Shown here in pieces: positions 24,481 to 33,018 of a stretch of DNA of 64,000 bases. Numbering within the stretch: the stretch's first letter is position 1; every line of letters starts with the position of its first letter. Source of the stretch: an uncultured Treponema sp. Its GTDB lineage: Bacteria; Spirochaetota; Spirochaetia; Treponematales; Treponemataceae. The stretch is taken from positions 62,001 to 126,000 of the forward strand of contig ONPD01000004.1 in NCBI GenBank assembly GCA_900319625.1, in the 5' to 3' direction. A program made the translations under genes and the position numbers. The notes under the pieces are model-generated. The model saw only the letters and a list, made by a program, of their open reading frames with translations, made no database searches and was not told where the DNA came from.

Positions 24481-26985
24481 CTACTTCTTACGGCAATAGA
24501 TTTCAAATGTATCACCAAGCTTCATCTGCCGGCTCTTCAAATCTGTAATTTTCCACAAGAGACTGCCAGGCTTTGCCCCGGCTTTTTTAACTTCAGGAAA
24601 GCGCTCAGGATGATGACCGGTTGATACCACCCTAAGAACTTCAAAGCCGTATTTTTTAAGGATTTTTGCCGCTTTTGAAGGCTCCCAGATTGTAAAATGG
24701 TCCATAGGACTGTTTGTAAAAAAGCTCTTTGCCTGACTTTTCATGGAAATGCCTTCTCCCGAAGGTGTCGAAAAAGCAAAGATTCCGCCCTTTTTTGTAA
24801 TCTGGCTTACCTTAGACAAAACCGCATCAAGATTCTTAAAATGTTCGATTACATACCACATAGTAACTACGTCAAACTGGGAAATTCCAAATTCGCCTGT
24901 AATTTCAATTTCCGGGAAAGCTGATACGGCAGCCGGAAAACGAAGCTCGTGCTGAACATATTTAACGGCATCTTCAGAAATATCAGTTCCAAAGCAGTTC
25001 ATTCCGTCTTCTGCGGCAGCCTGCATAAAAGGACCGTAGGCACAGCCTATATCAAAAAGATTTCTTTCTTTTACATTTCCCAAAAAGAGAAGATTTATGA
25101 TTGAAAGGCGGCGCTTTCCCTGCTTTTTAATAGAATCAAAATCTTCCTGGTAAGTTTTTCCGTACTGCTTTTTGTAATCTTCAAAAAAATATGCCTTTTT
25201 ATATTCTTTTTCGCTTTGAGTGGTAAAAGACATATAAAGCATTCCGCAGGTCTGGCAGCGGCGGTAGGTTCGGCTGATATTTCTTGAAACAACAGGATCC
25301 GGCTGGGAAGGTATTTTCTGACATACAGGGCAGGAAAGATGTTTTCCCCCTGCAAGCTCAGACAGAAAGACTCCTAAATCCTTTTCTTCACCTTTTTCAT
25401 CTATATTTTTTTGAAATTTAGGATATACGTTCTTTGATTTTGAAGCGTTATAGAGACTTTTTTCCGAAATTTTTGAATCAGAAATATAGGCAAAATTATA
25501 TTTCTGGGCAAGATTTTTGTGCAGCTTTGAAGTTGGAAGCAGAATTACGGCACAGCCCGCATACATTGCTTCAAAGGCTGTAAGTCCATAGTGGGTTACA
25601 ACTAAATCATACTCAAAAAGATGCTCCTTAAGGTTTACGACCGGCTGTATAAATTCAATATTTTCATAACCCGCAGATTCAATAAAAATGCTTTTTTCTC
25701 CTGTCATAATGGCAGTGATTTTTGCCTGAGGAAAACATTTTGCCAGTGAATAAACAGCGGGGCTTGTAAGATTTTTTGGATCCTCCCCTCCAATACAAAC
25801 CAGCACAGATTTTATATCAGCTTTCTCAACTTTATCAGTCTGCTTATCCTTTTTATTAAAGGGTTTTTCCATAAAATCCGGCTGGACAAAATTAGCCTCG
25901 CGTTCCAGATTATAAGAAGGAATAATATCCAGAAGGTAATCGCAGTAAGAATCATATGAAGAGCCTTCATCAACAGAAATCAAGGCTGTATTTGTTTTGA
26001 ACTCCTCTATCTGACTTTTTGTAAGCTCAAAAGTATCTGTGATGATAACCGGGCAGTAAGTCTGGTCAGGAAGAGTATCGATAATCTGAAAATTCTTGAG
26101 CCCGGAATCCTTATACTGTTCGATTAAGGAATCAGTTTCCTCAAGAGTCTTGTCCTTTGGAATATAAACAAAAAAAGGATTTTTACTGGCGGCACTCAGA
26201 CAGCGGTGTAGATGCCCTGTTCCGTGCCCCTTTGTAACGGAAGGAACCAGAACCACAGGATGCTGAACAAAAGTCGAAGTAAATGAATGAAGAATCTGCT
26301 CTGTACTGTAGGGAGAAAGATTATCTTCAAGAGCATCAGAGGTCTCCCCCGAAAGATAATTTACAATCTGACAGGCGCGCAGATAATCGGAATATGTATC
26401 GATAGTTGTTCTTAATTCCGGATGATAAAATCTAAAAGGCGCCTTAACAAAGACGCAGTTAAAAATATCCTTATGATTATAAAGAGCAGGGCCAACGTGC
26501 TCGTGGTCGTAAGGATCAGCTGTAAGGGTTATGGCCTTCAAAAGAGAATCAGCCTTCATGATTTCAACGCCGCTTCCGTGGGGAAGACCTGTCCAGGTAA
26601 GATAATCAACGTTCATACCCGAATTATTGCGGGCTTCAAAATCCTTTGCAGATTCTTCTGCGGCTTCATAAAACAAAAATGGATTGTCAGCAGTTGCCCG
26701 GATTACAGTCTTGCAGTCTACAGTTTTCAGTAAATCACAGAAACGTTTTAAAACATCATTCAAATCCCCGGCAAAGCATTCAAAGCCGTTTTTTTTGCAC
26801 AAGTCTTTTATAGAATCGTAGGAATCAAAATCTGTAGCGACAAAATAGCGGTCAGCATTAACCTTTTTCATTGAAGAAAGCACCCAGGTCAAAAGAGGCT
26901 TTCCTCCAAGGGATTTCAGGGCTTTTTGAGGCAAACGGGTTGATGAAAGGCGGCACTGAACAACAATTATGCGTTTTGTTTTCAT
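24481..26985 (-). CDS. Three-part fusion: SpsF-like cytidylyltransferase, PseG-like domain, zinc-ribbon methyltransferase
   Basis: An 834-residue composite. Residues 1-240 are an SpsF/CMP-sugar synthetase-type GT-A domain (IVVQCRLSSTRLPQKALKSLGGKPLL, RATADNPF, DPYDHEHVGPALY). Residues about 250-520 resemble PseG/GT28-type GT-B folds (VLVCIGGEDPKNLTSPAVYS, VVTHYGLTAFEAMYAGCAVILLP). A zinc ribbon follows (CPVCQ ... CQTCGMLY), then a class I SAM methyltransferase (LFDIGCAYGPFMQAAAEDG, MWYVIEHFKNLDAVL). The set suggests activation, transfer or trimming and methylation of a nonulosonate-like or other surface sugar. GGAG precedes the start; it overlaps the glycosyltransferase upstream by 4 bp. Confidence 0.8.
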   Translation of the reverse strand: MKTKRIIVVQCRLSSTRLPQKALKSLGGKPLLTWVLSSMKKVNADRYFVATDFDSYDSIKDLCKKNGFECFAGDLNDVLKRFCDLLKTVDCKTVIRATADNPFLFYEAAEESAKDFEARNNSGMNVDYLTWTGLPHGSGVEIMKADSLLKAITLTADPYDHEHVGPALYNHKDIFNCVFVKAPFRFYHPELRTTIDTYSDYLRACQIVNYLSGETSDALEDNLSPYSTEQILHSFTSTFVQHPVVLVPSVTKGHGTGHLHRCLSAASKNPFFVYIPKDKTLEETDSLIEQYKDSGLKNFQIIDTLPDQTYCPVIITDTFELTKSQIEEFKTNTALISVDEGSSYDSYCDYLLDIIPSYNLEREANFVQPDFMEKPFNKKDKQTDKVEKADIKSVLVCIGGEDPKNLTSPAVYSLAKCFPQAKITAIMTGEKSIFIESAGYENIEFIQPVVNLKEHLFEYDLVVTHYGLTAFEAMYAGCAVILLPTSKLHKNLAQKYNFAYISDSKISEKSLYNASKSKNVYPKFQKNIDEKGEEKDLGVFLSELAGGKHLSCPVCQKIPSQPDPVVSRNISRTYRRCQTCGMLYMSFTTQSEKEYKKAYFFEDYKKQYGKTYQEDFDSIKKQGKRRLSIINLLFLGNVKERNLFDIGCAYGPFMQAAAEDGMNCFGTDISEDAVKYVQHELRFPAAVSAFPEIEITGEFGISQFDVVTMWYVIEHFKNLDAVLSKVSQITKKGGIFAFSTPSGEGISMKSQAKSFFTNSPMDHFTIWEPSKAAKILKKYGFEVLRVVSTGHHPERFPEVKKAGAKPGSLLWKITDLKSRQMKLGDTFEIYCRKK

Positions 26986-27938
26986 AAGCTGCTCCAGTTT
27001 TCAATAAAATATGTCAAATCCATCTTGAATTTATATTTGTTCTGCTCAATCCACTTCTTTGCATCCTGATGCTGGCGGCGGGCTTCCAAAAAACCGCAGG
27101 AAGAGTGATTTCTGAAGGTAAAGAAAGAAAAGAAAGAGAGATATGCCCGGTCGTTTTTGAACTTAGGCATTTCGTTTTTCAGGTGATAGCGCAGGTAATC
27201 AAGGTTAAAATTTTTCTCTTCAAGGGGAATTTCATCCACATAAGAAAAATGAAGCATAGTCGTCAGGCGGGTCTGTTCGCCCCAGAGCCAGGAACGAAGG
27301 CCAAGATCAAGATTTTGCCAGTAAGGAGACTGAATCGTATAGTCAAAACCGCCAAGCTGAATGAATTTTCTGCGGTTATAAAGGGCGATGTAATCAAAAG
27401 GAAAGATTGTTTTTGTGCCGTCAGTAATAGAAGCAATTTCTTCGACTGTAAAATGCTTCTTTTCTACGCCCGGAATAAACTGGGTCGGGATTCCGTTCTT
27501 GTTCTGATCCAAAAGGCGGGGAACGACGCAGTAGTAATCATCTTTAATAAGGCGTTCTGCAAGGTTTGGCAGGATGATTCCTGACGGAATGTAAAGGTTA
27601 TCGCGGAGAACAAGAACATAGTCTGCATCGACTTCACTCATAGCCAGGTTGATGAGTTCGCCGTCGGTAGCCTTTTCCAAAGGAACTATGAACTTTACAG
27701 CCGGATATTTTTTTGCAATATCATCTATTGAGCGGTTCTGGGCATCGTGTTCAACGGAAACTACAGAGCGGAAGTTGCACTGCAAAAGGTTTTCAAAAAT
27801 ATTTACCTTAAATTGGCTGCCGCTTCCATTCAAAAGGATTACAGAAATATTGAGGGTATTTTCACTGTTGTTTTCACGGCCGCCGATTACAGTGCGGCTG
27901 ATCTGATGTTCATTAAAAGTTAAAGGTATAGTATTCAT
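26982..27938 (-). CDS. GT-A type glycosyltransferase-like protein
   Basis: A 318-residue protein with a family-2-like glycosyltransferase layout: N-terminal strand-helix units (NISVILLNGSGSQFKVNIFENLL), a region DGELINLAMSEVDADYVLVLRDNLYI where the DXD-type motif reads RDN, and an acceptor-side segment QLGGFDYTIQSPYWQNLDLGLRSWLWGE. The frame begins at a TTG at 27974; the ATG at 27938 with GGGAA upstream is more likely and overlaps the spiro-SPASM gene by 26 bp. It is coupled to the fusion enzyme downstream (4-bp overlap). Sugar donor and acceptor are unknown. Confidence 0.75.
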   Translation of the reverse strand: MNTIPLTFNEHQISRTVIGGRENNSENTLNISVILLNGSGSQFKVNIFENLLQCNFRSVVSVEHDAQNRSIDDIAKKYPAVKFIVPLEKATDGELINLAMSEVDADYVLVLRDNLYIPSGIILPNLAERLIKDDYYCVVPRLLDQNKNGIPTQFIPGVEKKHFTVEEIASITDGTKTIFPFDYIALYNRRKFIQLGGFDYTIQSPYWQNLDLGLRSWLWGEQTRLTTMLHFSYVDEIPLEEKNFNLDYLRYHLKNEMPKFKNDRAYLSFFSFFTFRNHSSCGFLEARRQHQDAKKWIEQNKYKFKMDLTYFIENWSSL

Positions 27939-29487
27939 CGCATTTCCCACAACATTCACAATATTTCTGTCCAAGCTGTTCCATAATTTTTGAATCAGTT
28001 TTTTTCCAGATTTCGTTCAAATCTTCATTAATAGCATTACCCAGCACTTCATTTTCTTTACTGAAAAACAGATTCGGGCAGGCAACTACGCTTCCGTCCA
28101 GCAAAATGCTCATATCACGGCGCAGGTGCCAGCAGATATTACGCTCAACAGGCGATAGGTCGGCTGGCTTGCAGGCTGGTAACAGACCTGAAAAATCATT
28201 GTATTTCTGGATTATACAGTTTCCCCCGCTTGGATTTGACTTTTCGTTCCAGTAGCGGAAAAAAGCTTCAAGCTCAGTTTCGTTTTCGTTCATGCGGGTA
28301 AACTGAGGATAAATCATTCCTGGAAGGGCCTTACAAAGCTGGTCGCAGGCAGCCAGAGCCTTATTAAAATTTTCTGCCTGGCTTCCGTTTACTTTTGCAT
28401 AAGTTTCCCCGCTGACAGCATCAAGCTTTACCGCAATCATAAGCTTCTGCCAGCCGTTTGTCCTCTCAGCGGCTTTTTCAACCGCATTTTTCAAACCCTG
28501 ACAGAACTCAGAAGTCAAATTGAGGCCGGAAGTTTCAAAGAAAACTGAAAGACCATCATATTTCAAAGCTTCATCTATAAAAGAAAGCAGCTTGGGATGG
28601 CGCAAAGGCTCGCAAAGCCAGCCCAGGTTCAAGACAGCCTTTTCTGAAAAATCCGCAATCTTTTTGCAAAGAAGAGAAAAGTTTTCAAGGCTCATTTCCC
28701 CGGCACGCAAAAGTCCCCCCGCGTCCGAAATGGAGTCCGCCTCATAAAGAGGCTTCGTATCGCGCCCTCCGCAAATCTGAATGTTATAAAAGCCCGGAAG
28801 GGTCTTCAAAACGCCGCACTTTTTAGAGGCAATTTCAGAGACCTTTTCTACATCAAGCTTAGAAAGTTGTTCGAATTTTCCACTTTCCTCGCCCAGCGCC
28901 TGGTAAAGGGCCCTTCCTTGCAAAAAAGAATCCTTATTCTGGCAGCAGAACTTAAAGCGGAAAAGCCGCCAGTCAGTATCAGAAAGCTCCGCCTCCACCT
29001 CAAAGGAGTTAATATCCGTCTTAATCAGATTATAAAGACTTTCCCGGCAAAGAGGCTTATCCCCTTCCGCCGCCTGAGTCGTCTTAGAAAGCTCCAGCAA
29101 AATCCCCAGAGCGCCGGTATCAATCAGCTCGGGCGCAAAACCGTAAGGAAAACCGTCCGCAAAAGTATATTCACATTTATATTCAATATGAGTTTGAACA
29201 AGCCGCGAGGTCAAATCCGCGTTAATAAAAGGCAAATCGGCATAGGAAAAAATTACAAAGTCCGCATTCTTTTCCCTTGCAAGATGAACAATTTTTGCCA
29301 GCAAGTCCCTTCCCGAACTTATGTCAGCACCCGGCAGGTAGTCTACTCCCCCGTTTTCAGCGGAAGCTGGCAAAAATTCTGCCTCCTCAAAAAATTCCTT
29401 ACAGAGTTCAAAGGCCGACTTCCCGCCAAAAACTTTTTCGTCCTGATATTTATTTTTTTCGTCCAATAAAACTGTTAATGCTTTCAT
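27913..29487 (-). CDS. Spiro-SPASM-type protein: nucleotidyltransferase-like N-terminus, radical-SAM-like core without CxxxCxxC, SPASM tail
   Basis: A 524-residue protein. The first 150 residues look like a GT-A/nucleotidyltransferase fold (ADFVIFSYADLPFINADLT). The middle has radical-SAM-like strands, including CEPLRHPKLLSFIDEALKY and VFFETSGLNLTSE, the counterparts of the GEP and TNG motifs. At the expected cluster site (GFYNIQICGGRDTKP) only one Cys of CxxxCxxC remains. The C-terminus keeps a SPASM-like cysteine set (CWHLRRDMSILLDGSVVACPN ... CECCGKC). I recall a spirochete family named spiro-SPASM with this shape. The start at 29487 is preferred over 29529, which lies at the divergent promoter. 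First gene of the sugar block. Confidence 0.75.
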   Translation of the reverse strand: MKALTVLLDEKNKYQDEKVFGGKSAFELCKEFFEEAEFLPASAENGGVDYLPGADISSGRDLLAKIVHLAREKNADFVIFSYADLPFINADLTSRLVQTHIEYKCEYTFADGFPYGFAPELIDTGALGILLELSKTTQAAEGDKPLCRESLYNLIKTDINSFEVEAELSDTDWRLFRFKFCCQNKDSFLQGRALYQALGEESGKFEQLSKLDVEKVSEIASKKCGVLKTLPGFYNIQICGGRDTKPLYEADSISDAGGLLRAGEMSLENFSLLCKKIADFSEKAVLNLGWLCEPLRHPKLLSFIDEALKYDGLSVFFETSGLNLTSEFCQGLKNAVEKAAERTNGWQKLMIAVKLDAVSGETYAKVNGSQAENFNKALAACDQLCKALPGMIYPQFTRMNENETELEAFFRYWNEKSNPSGGNCIIQKYNDFSGLLPACKPADLSPVERNICWHLRRDMSILLDGSVVACPNLFFSKENEVLGNAINEDLNEIWKKTDSKIMEQLGQKYCECCGKCDEYYTFNF

Positions 29488-29528
29488 ATATACTTTCGCT
29501 TTTTCCCTACTTAATAATCGGAATCTCA

Positions 29529-29557
29529 TTGATAAAGTTAATAAAATTGATTAAATT
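29529..29557 (+). promoter_or_regulatory. xseA promoter placing the start codon at or near +1
   Basis: TTGATA (29529-29534), 17-bp spacer, TAAATT (29552-29557), six bases, then the xseA ATG at 29564. No Shine-Dalgarno. Predicts a leaderless mRNA. Confidence 0.6.
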
Positions 29558-29563
29558 CACTTT

Positions 29564-30793
29564 ATGGAAAACGCTTACGCCCTTTCAGAATTACAAAAAG
29601 ACCACGTTTTTTCAGTTACAGAGCTGAACGGCGTAATTTCAGAAATCCTGCAGCAGACATTTTTCAACATCACTCTTGAAGGAGAAATCTCAAACTTCAA
29701 ACCAAGCGCCGCAGGTCATATTTATTGCACCTTAAAGGATGCCTCATCCGCAATCAGCGCCGTAATGTTCAGGGGAGCCGCCTACAAGCTGGCATTCAGC
29801 CCAAAGGACGGCGATAAAGTCCGCGTTACGGGAAGCATTTCGGTTTATTCTCCCCGCGGAACCTATCAGATTATCGTAAACAAAATGGAAATGGCCGGAA
29901 GCGGTAATATTTTACAGCTGCTTGAAGAACGCAAGAAAAAACTGGCCGCAGAAGGTCTTTTTGACCAGGCCAGGAAAAAGCCCCTGCCATTTTTTCCCCG
30001 CACAATCGGCGTTGTAACAAGTCCTACTGGAGCCGCAATCCGCGATATTTTACAGATTACAAAAAGGAGAAATCCTTCTGTAAACGTAATTATTTTACCT
30101 GCAATCGTTCAGGGAGCAGAAGCCGCTCCAACAATCTGCAAAATGATTGAAATTGCAAATTTCTATAAACTCTGCGACCTTCTGATTGTAGGACGAGGCG
30201 GAGGTTCCCTTGAAGACCTGCTTCCATTCAGCGAAGAAAGCGTAGTAAGGGCTGTAGCGGCCTCAGAAATCCCTACAATCTCTGCCGTAGGCCACGAAAT
30301 TGACTGGGCACTCTGCGATTACGCCGCAGACAAACGCGCCGCAACACCTTCTGCCGCAGCAGAACTTGCAGTACCCCTTATGGCAGACTTAAAAATGCAG
30401 CTTTCTTCTTATAAAGATTATTTTTACACAAACATTCAGCAGAAGGTTGAACGCACAAGGCTTTTACTGAGGGGCTTTAATCCCGAATCCCTTGAAATCC
30501 GCTTCCGTGCAATTCAGCAGCCACTTTTAAACCGCTTTGAAAATGCAAGACAGGCCTTGAATCAGAATATTATAGACAAAATCCGCGATTACAGAAGCGA
30601 AATTGAGCGTCATAAAACAATCCTTGAAAACGCCAGCCCTAAAACAATTTTTGAGCGCGGTTATTCTATGGTTGTTGATAAGGCAACAGGTAAGGTTGTA
30701 CGCGATGCAGCGACTCTTTCTAAAAATTCAGAAATTGAAATAACTCCGGCAAGCGGAAAAATCACCGCGACAGTAACCGCCATACAATCATAA
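29564..30793 (+). CDS. xseA: Exodeoxyribonuclease VII large subunit
   Basis: Degrades single-stranded DNA into short oligonucleotides together with XseB. The 409-residue protein has the N-terminal OB fold (ITLEGEISNFKPSAAGHIYCTLKD), the conserved TSPTGAAIRDIL and VGRGGGSLEDLLPF motifs, AVGHEIDWALCDYAADKRAATPSAAAEL and a long C-terminal coiled coil with the FERGYSMV motif. It forms an operon with xseB (23 bp downstream) and mutL, i.e. a DNA repair cluster. There is no Shine-Dalgarno; the -10 ends six bases before the ATG. Confidence 0.97.
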   Translation: MENAYALSELQKDHVFSVTELNGVISEILQQTFFNITLEGEISNFKPSAAGHIYCTLKDASSAISAVMFRGAAYKLAFSPKDGDKVRVTGSISVYSPRGTYQIIVNKMEMAGSGNILQLLEERKKKLAAEGLFDQARKKPLPFFPRTIGVVTSPTGAAIRDILQITKRRNPSVNVIILPAIVQGAEAAPTICKMIEIANFYKLCDLLIVGRGGGSLEDLLPFSEESVVRAVAASEIPTISAVGHEIDWALCDYAADKRAATPSAAAELAVPLMADLKMQLSSYKDYFYTNIQQKVERTRLLLRGFNPESLEIRFRAIQQPLLNRFENARQALNQNIIDKIRDYRSEIERHKTILENASPKTIFERGYSMVVDKATGKVVRDAATLSKNSEIEITPASGKITATVTAIQS

Positions 30794-30816
30794 AAGACTT
30801 AAACAGAGAGGAAAAT

Positions 30817-31098
30817 ATGGATTCTTTTGAAGAAAAACTTGCAAAACTCGAAAAACTCACAAGCGATATAAAAAGAAACGACATTTCGCTGGAAGATGCC
30901 CTCAAGGATTTTGAAGAAGGCATTAAGCTGGCAGCCGGCATGGAAAAAGAGCTGGACAAAATCGAAGGAAAAATCCAGATTCTGATGAACGAGCCGGTTC
31001 CAATGGAAAAGGACAATCCGCCTCAGATGGAGCTTTTTGACGGCGCTGATGAAATGACAGGAACAGCGGGCGCTCCACAGGCAGGAACAAGACAATGA
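30817..31098 (+). CDS. xseB: Exodeoxyribonuclease VII small subunit
   Basis: A 93-residue protein with the XseB helical hairpin (FEEKLAKLEKLTSDIKRNDI, LEDALKDFEEGIKLA) that wraps the XseA coiled coil. A variable acidic and then Gly/Ala-rich tail of about 25 residues extends beyond the usual 70-80. GAGAGGAAAAT provides the ribosome site. Its stop overlaps the mutL start by 4 bp (ATGA), so mutL is translationally coupled. Confidence 0.95.
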   Translation: MDSFEEKLAKLEKLTSDIKRNDISLEDALKDFEEGIKLAAGMEKELDKIEGKIQILMNEPVPMEKDNPPQMELFDGADEMTGTAGAPQAGTRQ

Positions 31099-33002
31099 GT
31101 TTGCAAAATCCTGTAAGGACTCTTAATGCAGAAGTTGCAAGAAAGATTGCGGCAGGAGAAGTTATCGACCGTCCCAACGCAATTGTCCGCGAATTGATGG
31201 ATAACGCTATCGACTCTGGCGCAAAAAACATCACCGTAGAAATTTCCGGCGGCGGAATCGAAAAAATCCGCATTATTGACGACGGCTGCGGAATGACTAA
31301 AGACGATTTACAGAACTGCGCCCGACCTCACGCCACAAGCAAAATCGCGACCGAGACAGATTTAATGAATTTGAAGACCCTGGGATTTCGCGGGGAAGCC
31401 CTTGCTTCCATTGCGGCTGTATCACGCCTTTCTATAATTTCGGGCGGCTGGAAAATGAGGGCCAGCATTACAGAAGACCATATTATTGAGCCCGCCGCCG
31501 GCACTCAAGGCACAATCGTTCAGGCAGAAGGCCTTTTTGAAAACTTCCCTGCCCGCCGACAGTTTTTAAAGCGACCGGCAACAGAAGGCCTCATGTGCAA
31601 GAACACATTTATAGAAAAATCCCTCTGTAAAACAGACATTTCCTTCCGCTTTATTGTGGACGGAGAAATCAAACTTGATTTGCCGGCCGGCCAGAGCCAG
31701 AAGGAACGCTTTGTCCTTGCAAACAGCTACAGTGAAGACCTGGCTCTTTTTAATGAAGTAAAAAATCAGTCATCCCACTTTACAGACGAAAGTCTGGACT
31801 GGGAATTTAACGTAGTCATAGGGGAGCCGGCAGTAAGCCGCAGTAATAAAAAAGACATTTTTATTTATGTAAACGGCCGCCGCATCCAGGAATACTCTCT
31901 TGTTCAGGCAATTGAATACGGAGGACAGGGCTATTTTCCAAACGGCACCTACCCCGTCGCAGCCGCCTTTATTCAGGTGGCGCCAAGCCTGGTGGATTTC
32001 AATATCCATCCGGCAAAAAAAGAAGCCCGCTTTTACGACATTTCAGACCTGCACCACGGCCTCAGCTCTGCCATTAAAAGCTTTTTCTTAAAATATACCC
32101 AGCAGAACTTCCGCGAAGATAAGCCCGCAGACGCTGTACGCGAGTTTTCTTTTGCCCCGGAATCTACACCAGAGCCAGTCTATCAGAATCACATAAATTA
32201 CCGGCCGGGGAACGGATCCGGTTTGGGCTCATATTCAGAAGCCTCTTCGCACACTTCTTCTTCGGGCTCATCATCCTCGGGCGATTTCAGAAGCCGCTTT
32301 TTAGGTCTGAGCACGGGTGGCGCAGGAGGCACCAGAGGCAGCGCAAGAGGTATTCCAACAAACGAAACCTTGATTGCAGAAAGCGCTTCTTATTCCATTC
32401 CGGACCTTGTATCCCAGGCGCTGGAAGGAGGCTCAGAAGCATCACAGGCCGCAGCCCTGCAAAAAATCCGCTTTATCGGCTCTGCGCTTGGAACCTTTTT
32501 GATTGTAGAAAAAGGCTCAACTCTCTTTTTCATTGACCAGCACGCCGTTCACGAACGCATTCTCTTTGACAAGCTGATGAAGAATCAGGGAAAAAGCCAG
32601 GCTCTTCTTATTCCATATAAAATTAAAACTGATTCAAAAAGTCAGGATAATCAGCTGGAAAAGCTTGCCCCGGATCTTACAGCAATAGGCTTTACAACTA
32701 AAAAAATAAGTGACGGCGAATGGGAAATTACTTCGATTCCGGAACGCTGGACGGGCACTGAATACGATTTACGCTCCCTGATTTTTGTAAAACAGGTAGA
32801 TCCAAAAGAAATCATCCGCTCGATTGCCGCAATGACAGCCTGTAAGGCAGCGGTTAAAGACGGTTATGTTTTAGATGACCAGACAGCTGCGGAGCTTGCA
32901 GAAAAGGCCTTCCAACTTGAAGACCCCCACTGCCCTCACGGCCGCCCTGTTTACACGACAATTTCACGGGAACAGCTTTTTGCCCTGGTAAAGAGAACTT
33001 AA
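31095..33002 (+). CDS. mutL: DNA mismatch repair protein MutL
   Basis: A 635-residue MutL. The N-terminal GHKL ATPase motifs are clear: RKIAAGEVIDRPNAIVRELM, DDGCGM, RPHATSKI and LGFRGEALASIA. A Gly/Ser-rich linker (about residues 370-420) is low-complexity and longer than needed. The C-terminal dimerisation domain has DQHAVHERILFDKL, close to the endonuclease DQHA(x)2E(x)4E motif but with Asp for the last Glu, plus ACKAAV and CPHGRP. These suggest a nicking MutL, as in bacteria lacking MutH. No mutS is in the window. Third gene of the xseA operon. Confidence 0.96.
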   Translation: MSLQNPVRTLNAEVARKIAAGEVIDRPNAIVRELMDNAIDSGAKNITVEISGGGIEKIRIIDDGCGMTKDDLQNCARPHATSKIATETDLMNLKTLGFRGEALASIAAVSRLSIISGGWKMRASITEDHIIEPAAGTQGTIVQAEGLFENFPARRQFLKRPATEGLMCKNTFIEKSLCKTDISFRFIVDGEIKLDLPAGQSQKERFVLANSYSEDLALFNEVKNQSSHFTDESLDWEFNVVIGEPAVSRSNKKDIFIYVNGRRIQEYSLVQAIEYGGQGYFPNGTYPVAAAFIQVAPSLVDFNIHPAKKEARFYDISDLHHGLSSAIKSFFLKYTQQNFREDKPADAVREFSFAPESTPEPVYQNHINYRPGNGSGLGSYSEASSHTSSSGSSSSGDFRSRFLGLSTGGAGGTRGSARGIPTNETLIAESASYSIPDLVSQALEGGSEASQAAALQKIRFIGSALGTFLIVEKGSTLFFIDQHAVHERILFDKLMKNQGKSQALLIPYKIKTDSKSQDNQLEKLAPDLTAIGFTTKKISDGEWEITSIPERWTGTEYDLRSLIFVKQVDPKEIIRSIAAMTACKAAVKDGYVLDDQTAAELAEKAFQLEDPHCPHGRPVYTTISREQLFALVKRT

Positions 33003-33018
33003 AATACTATCTGAACCC

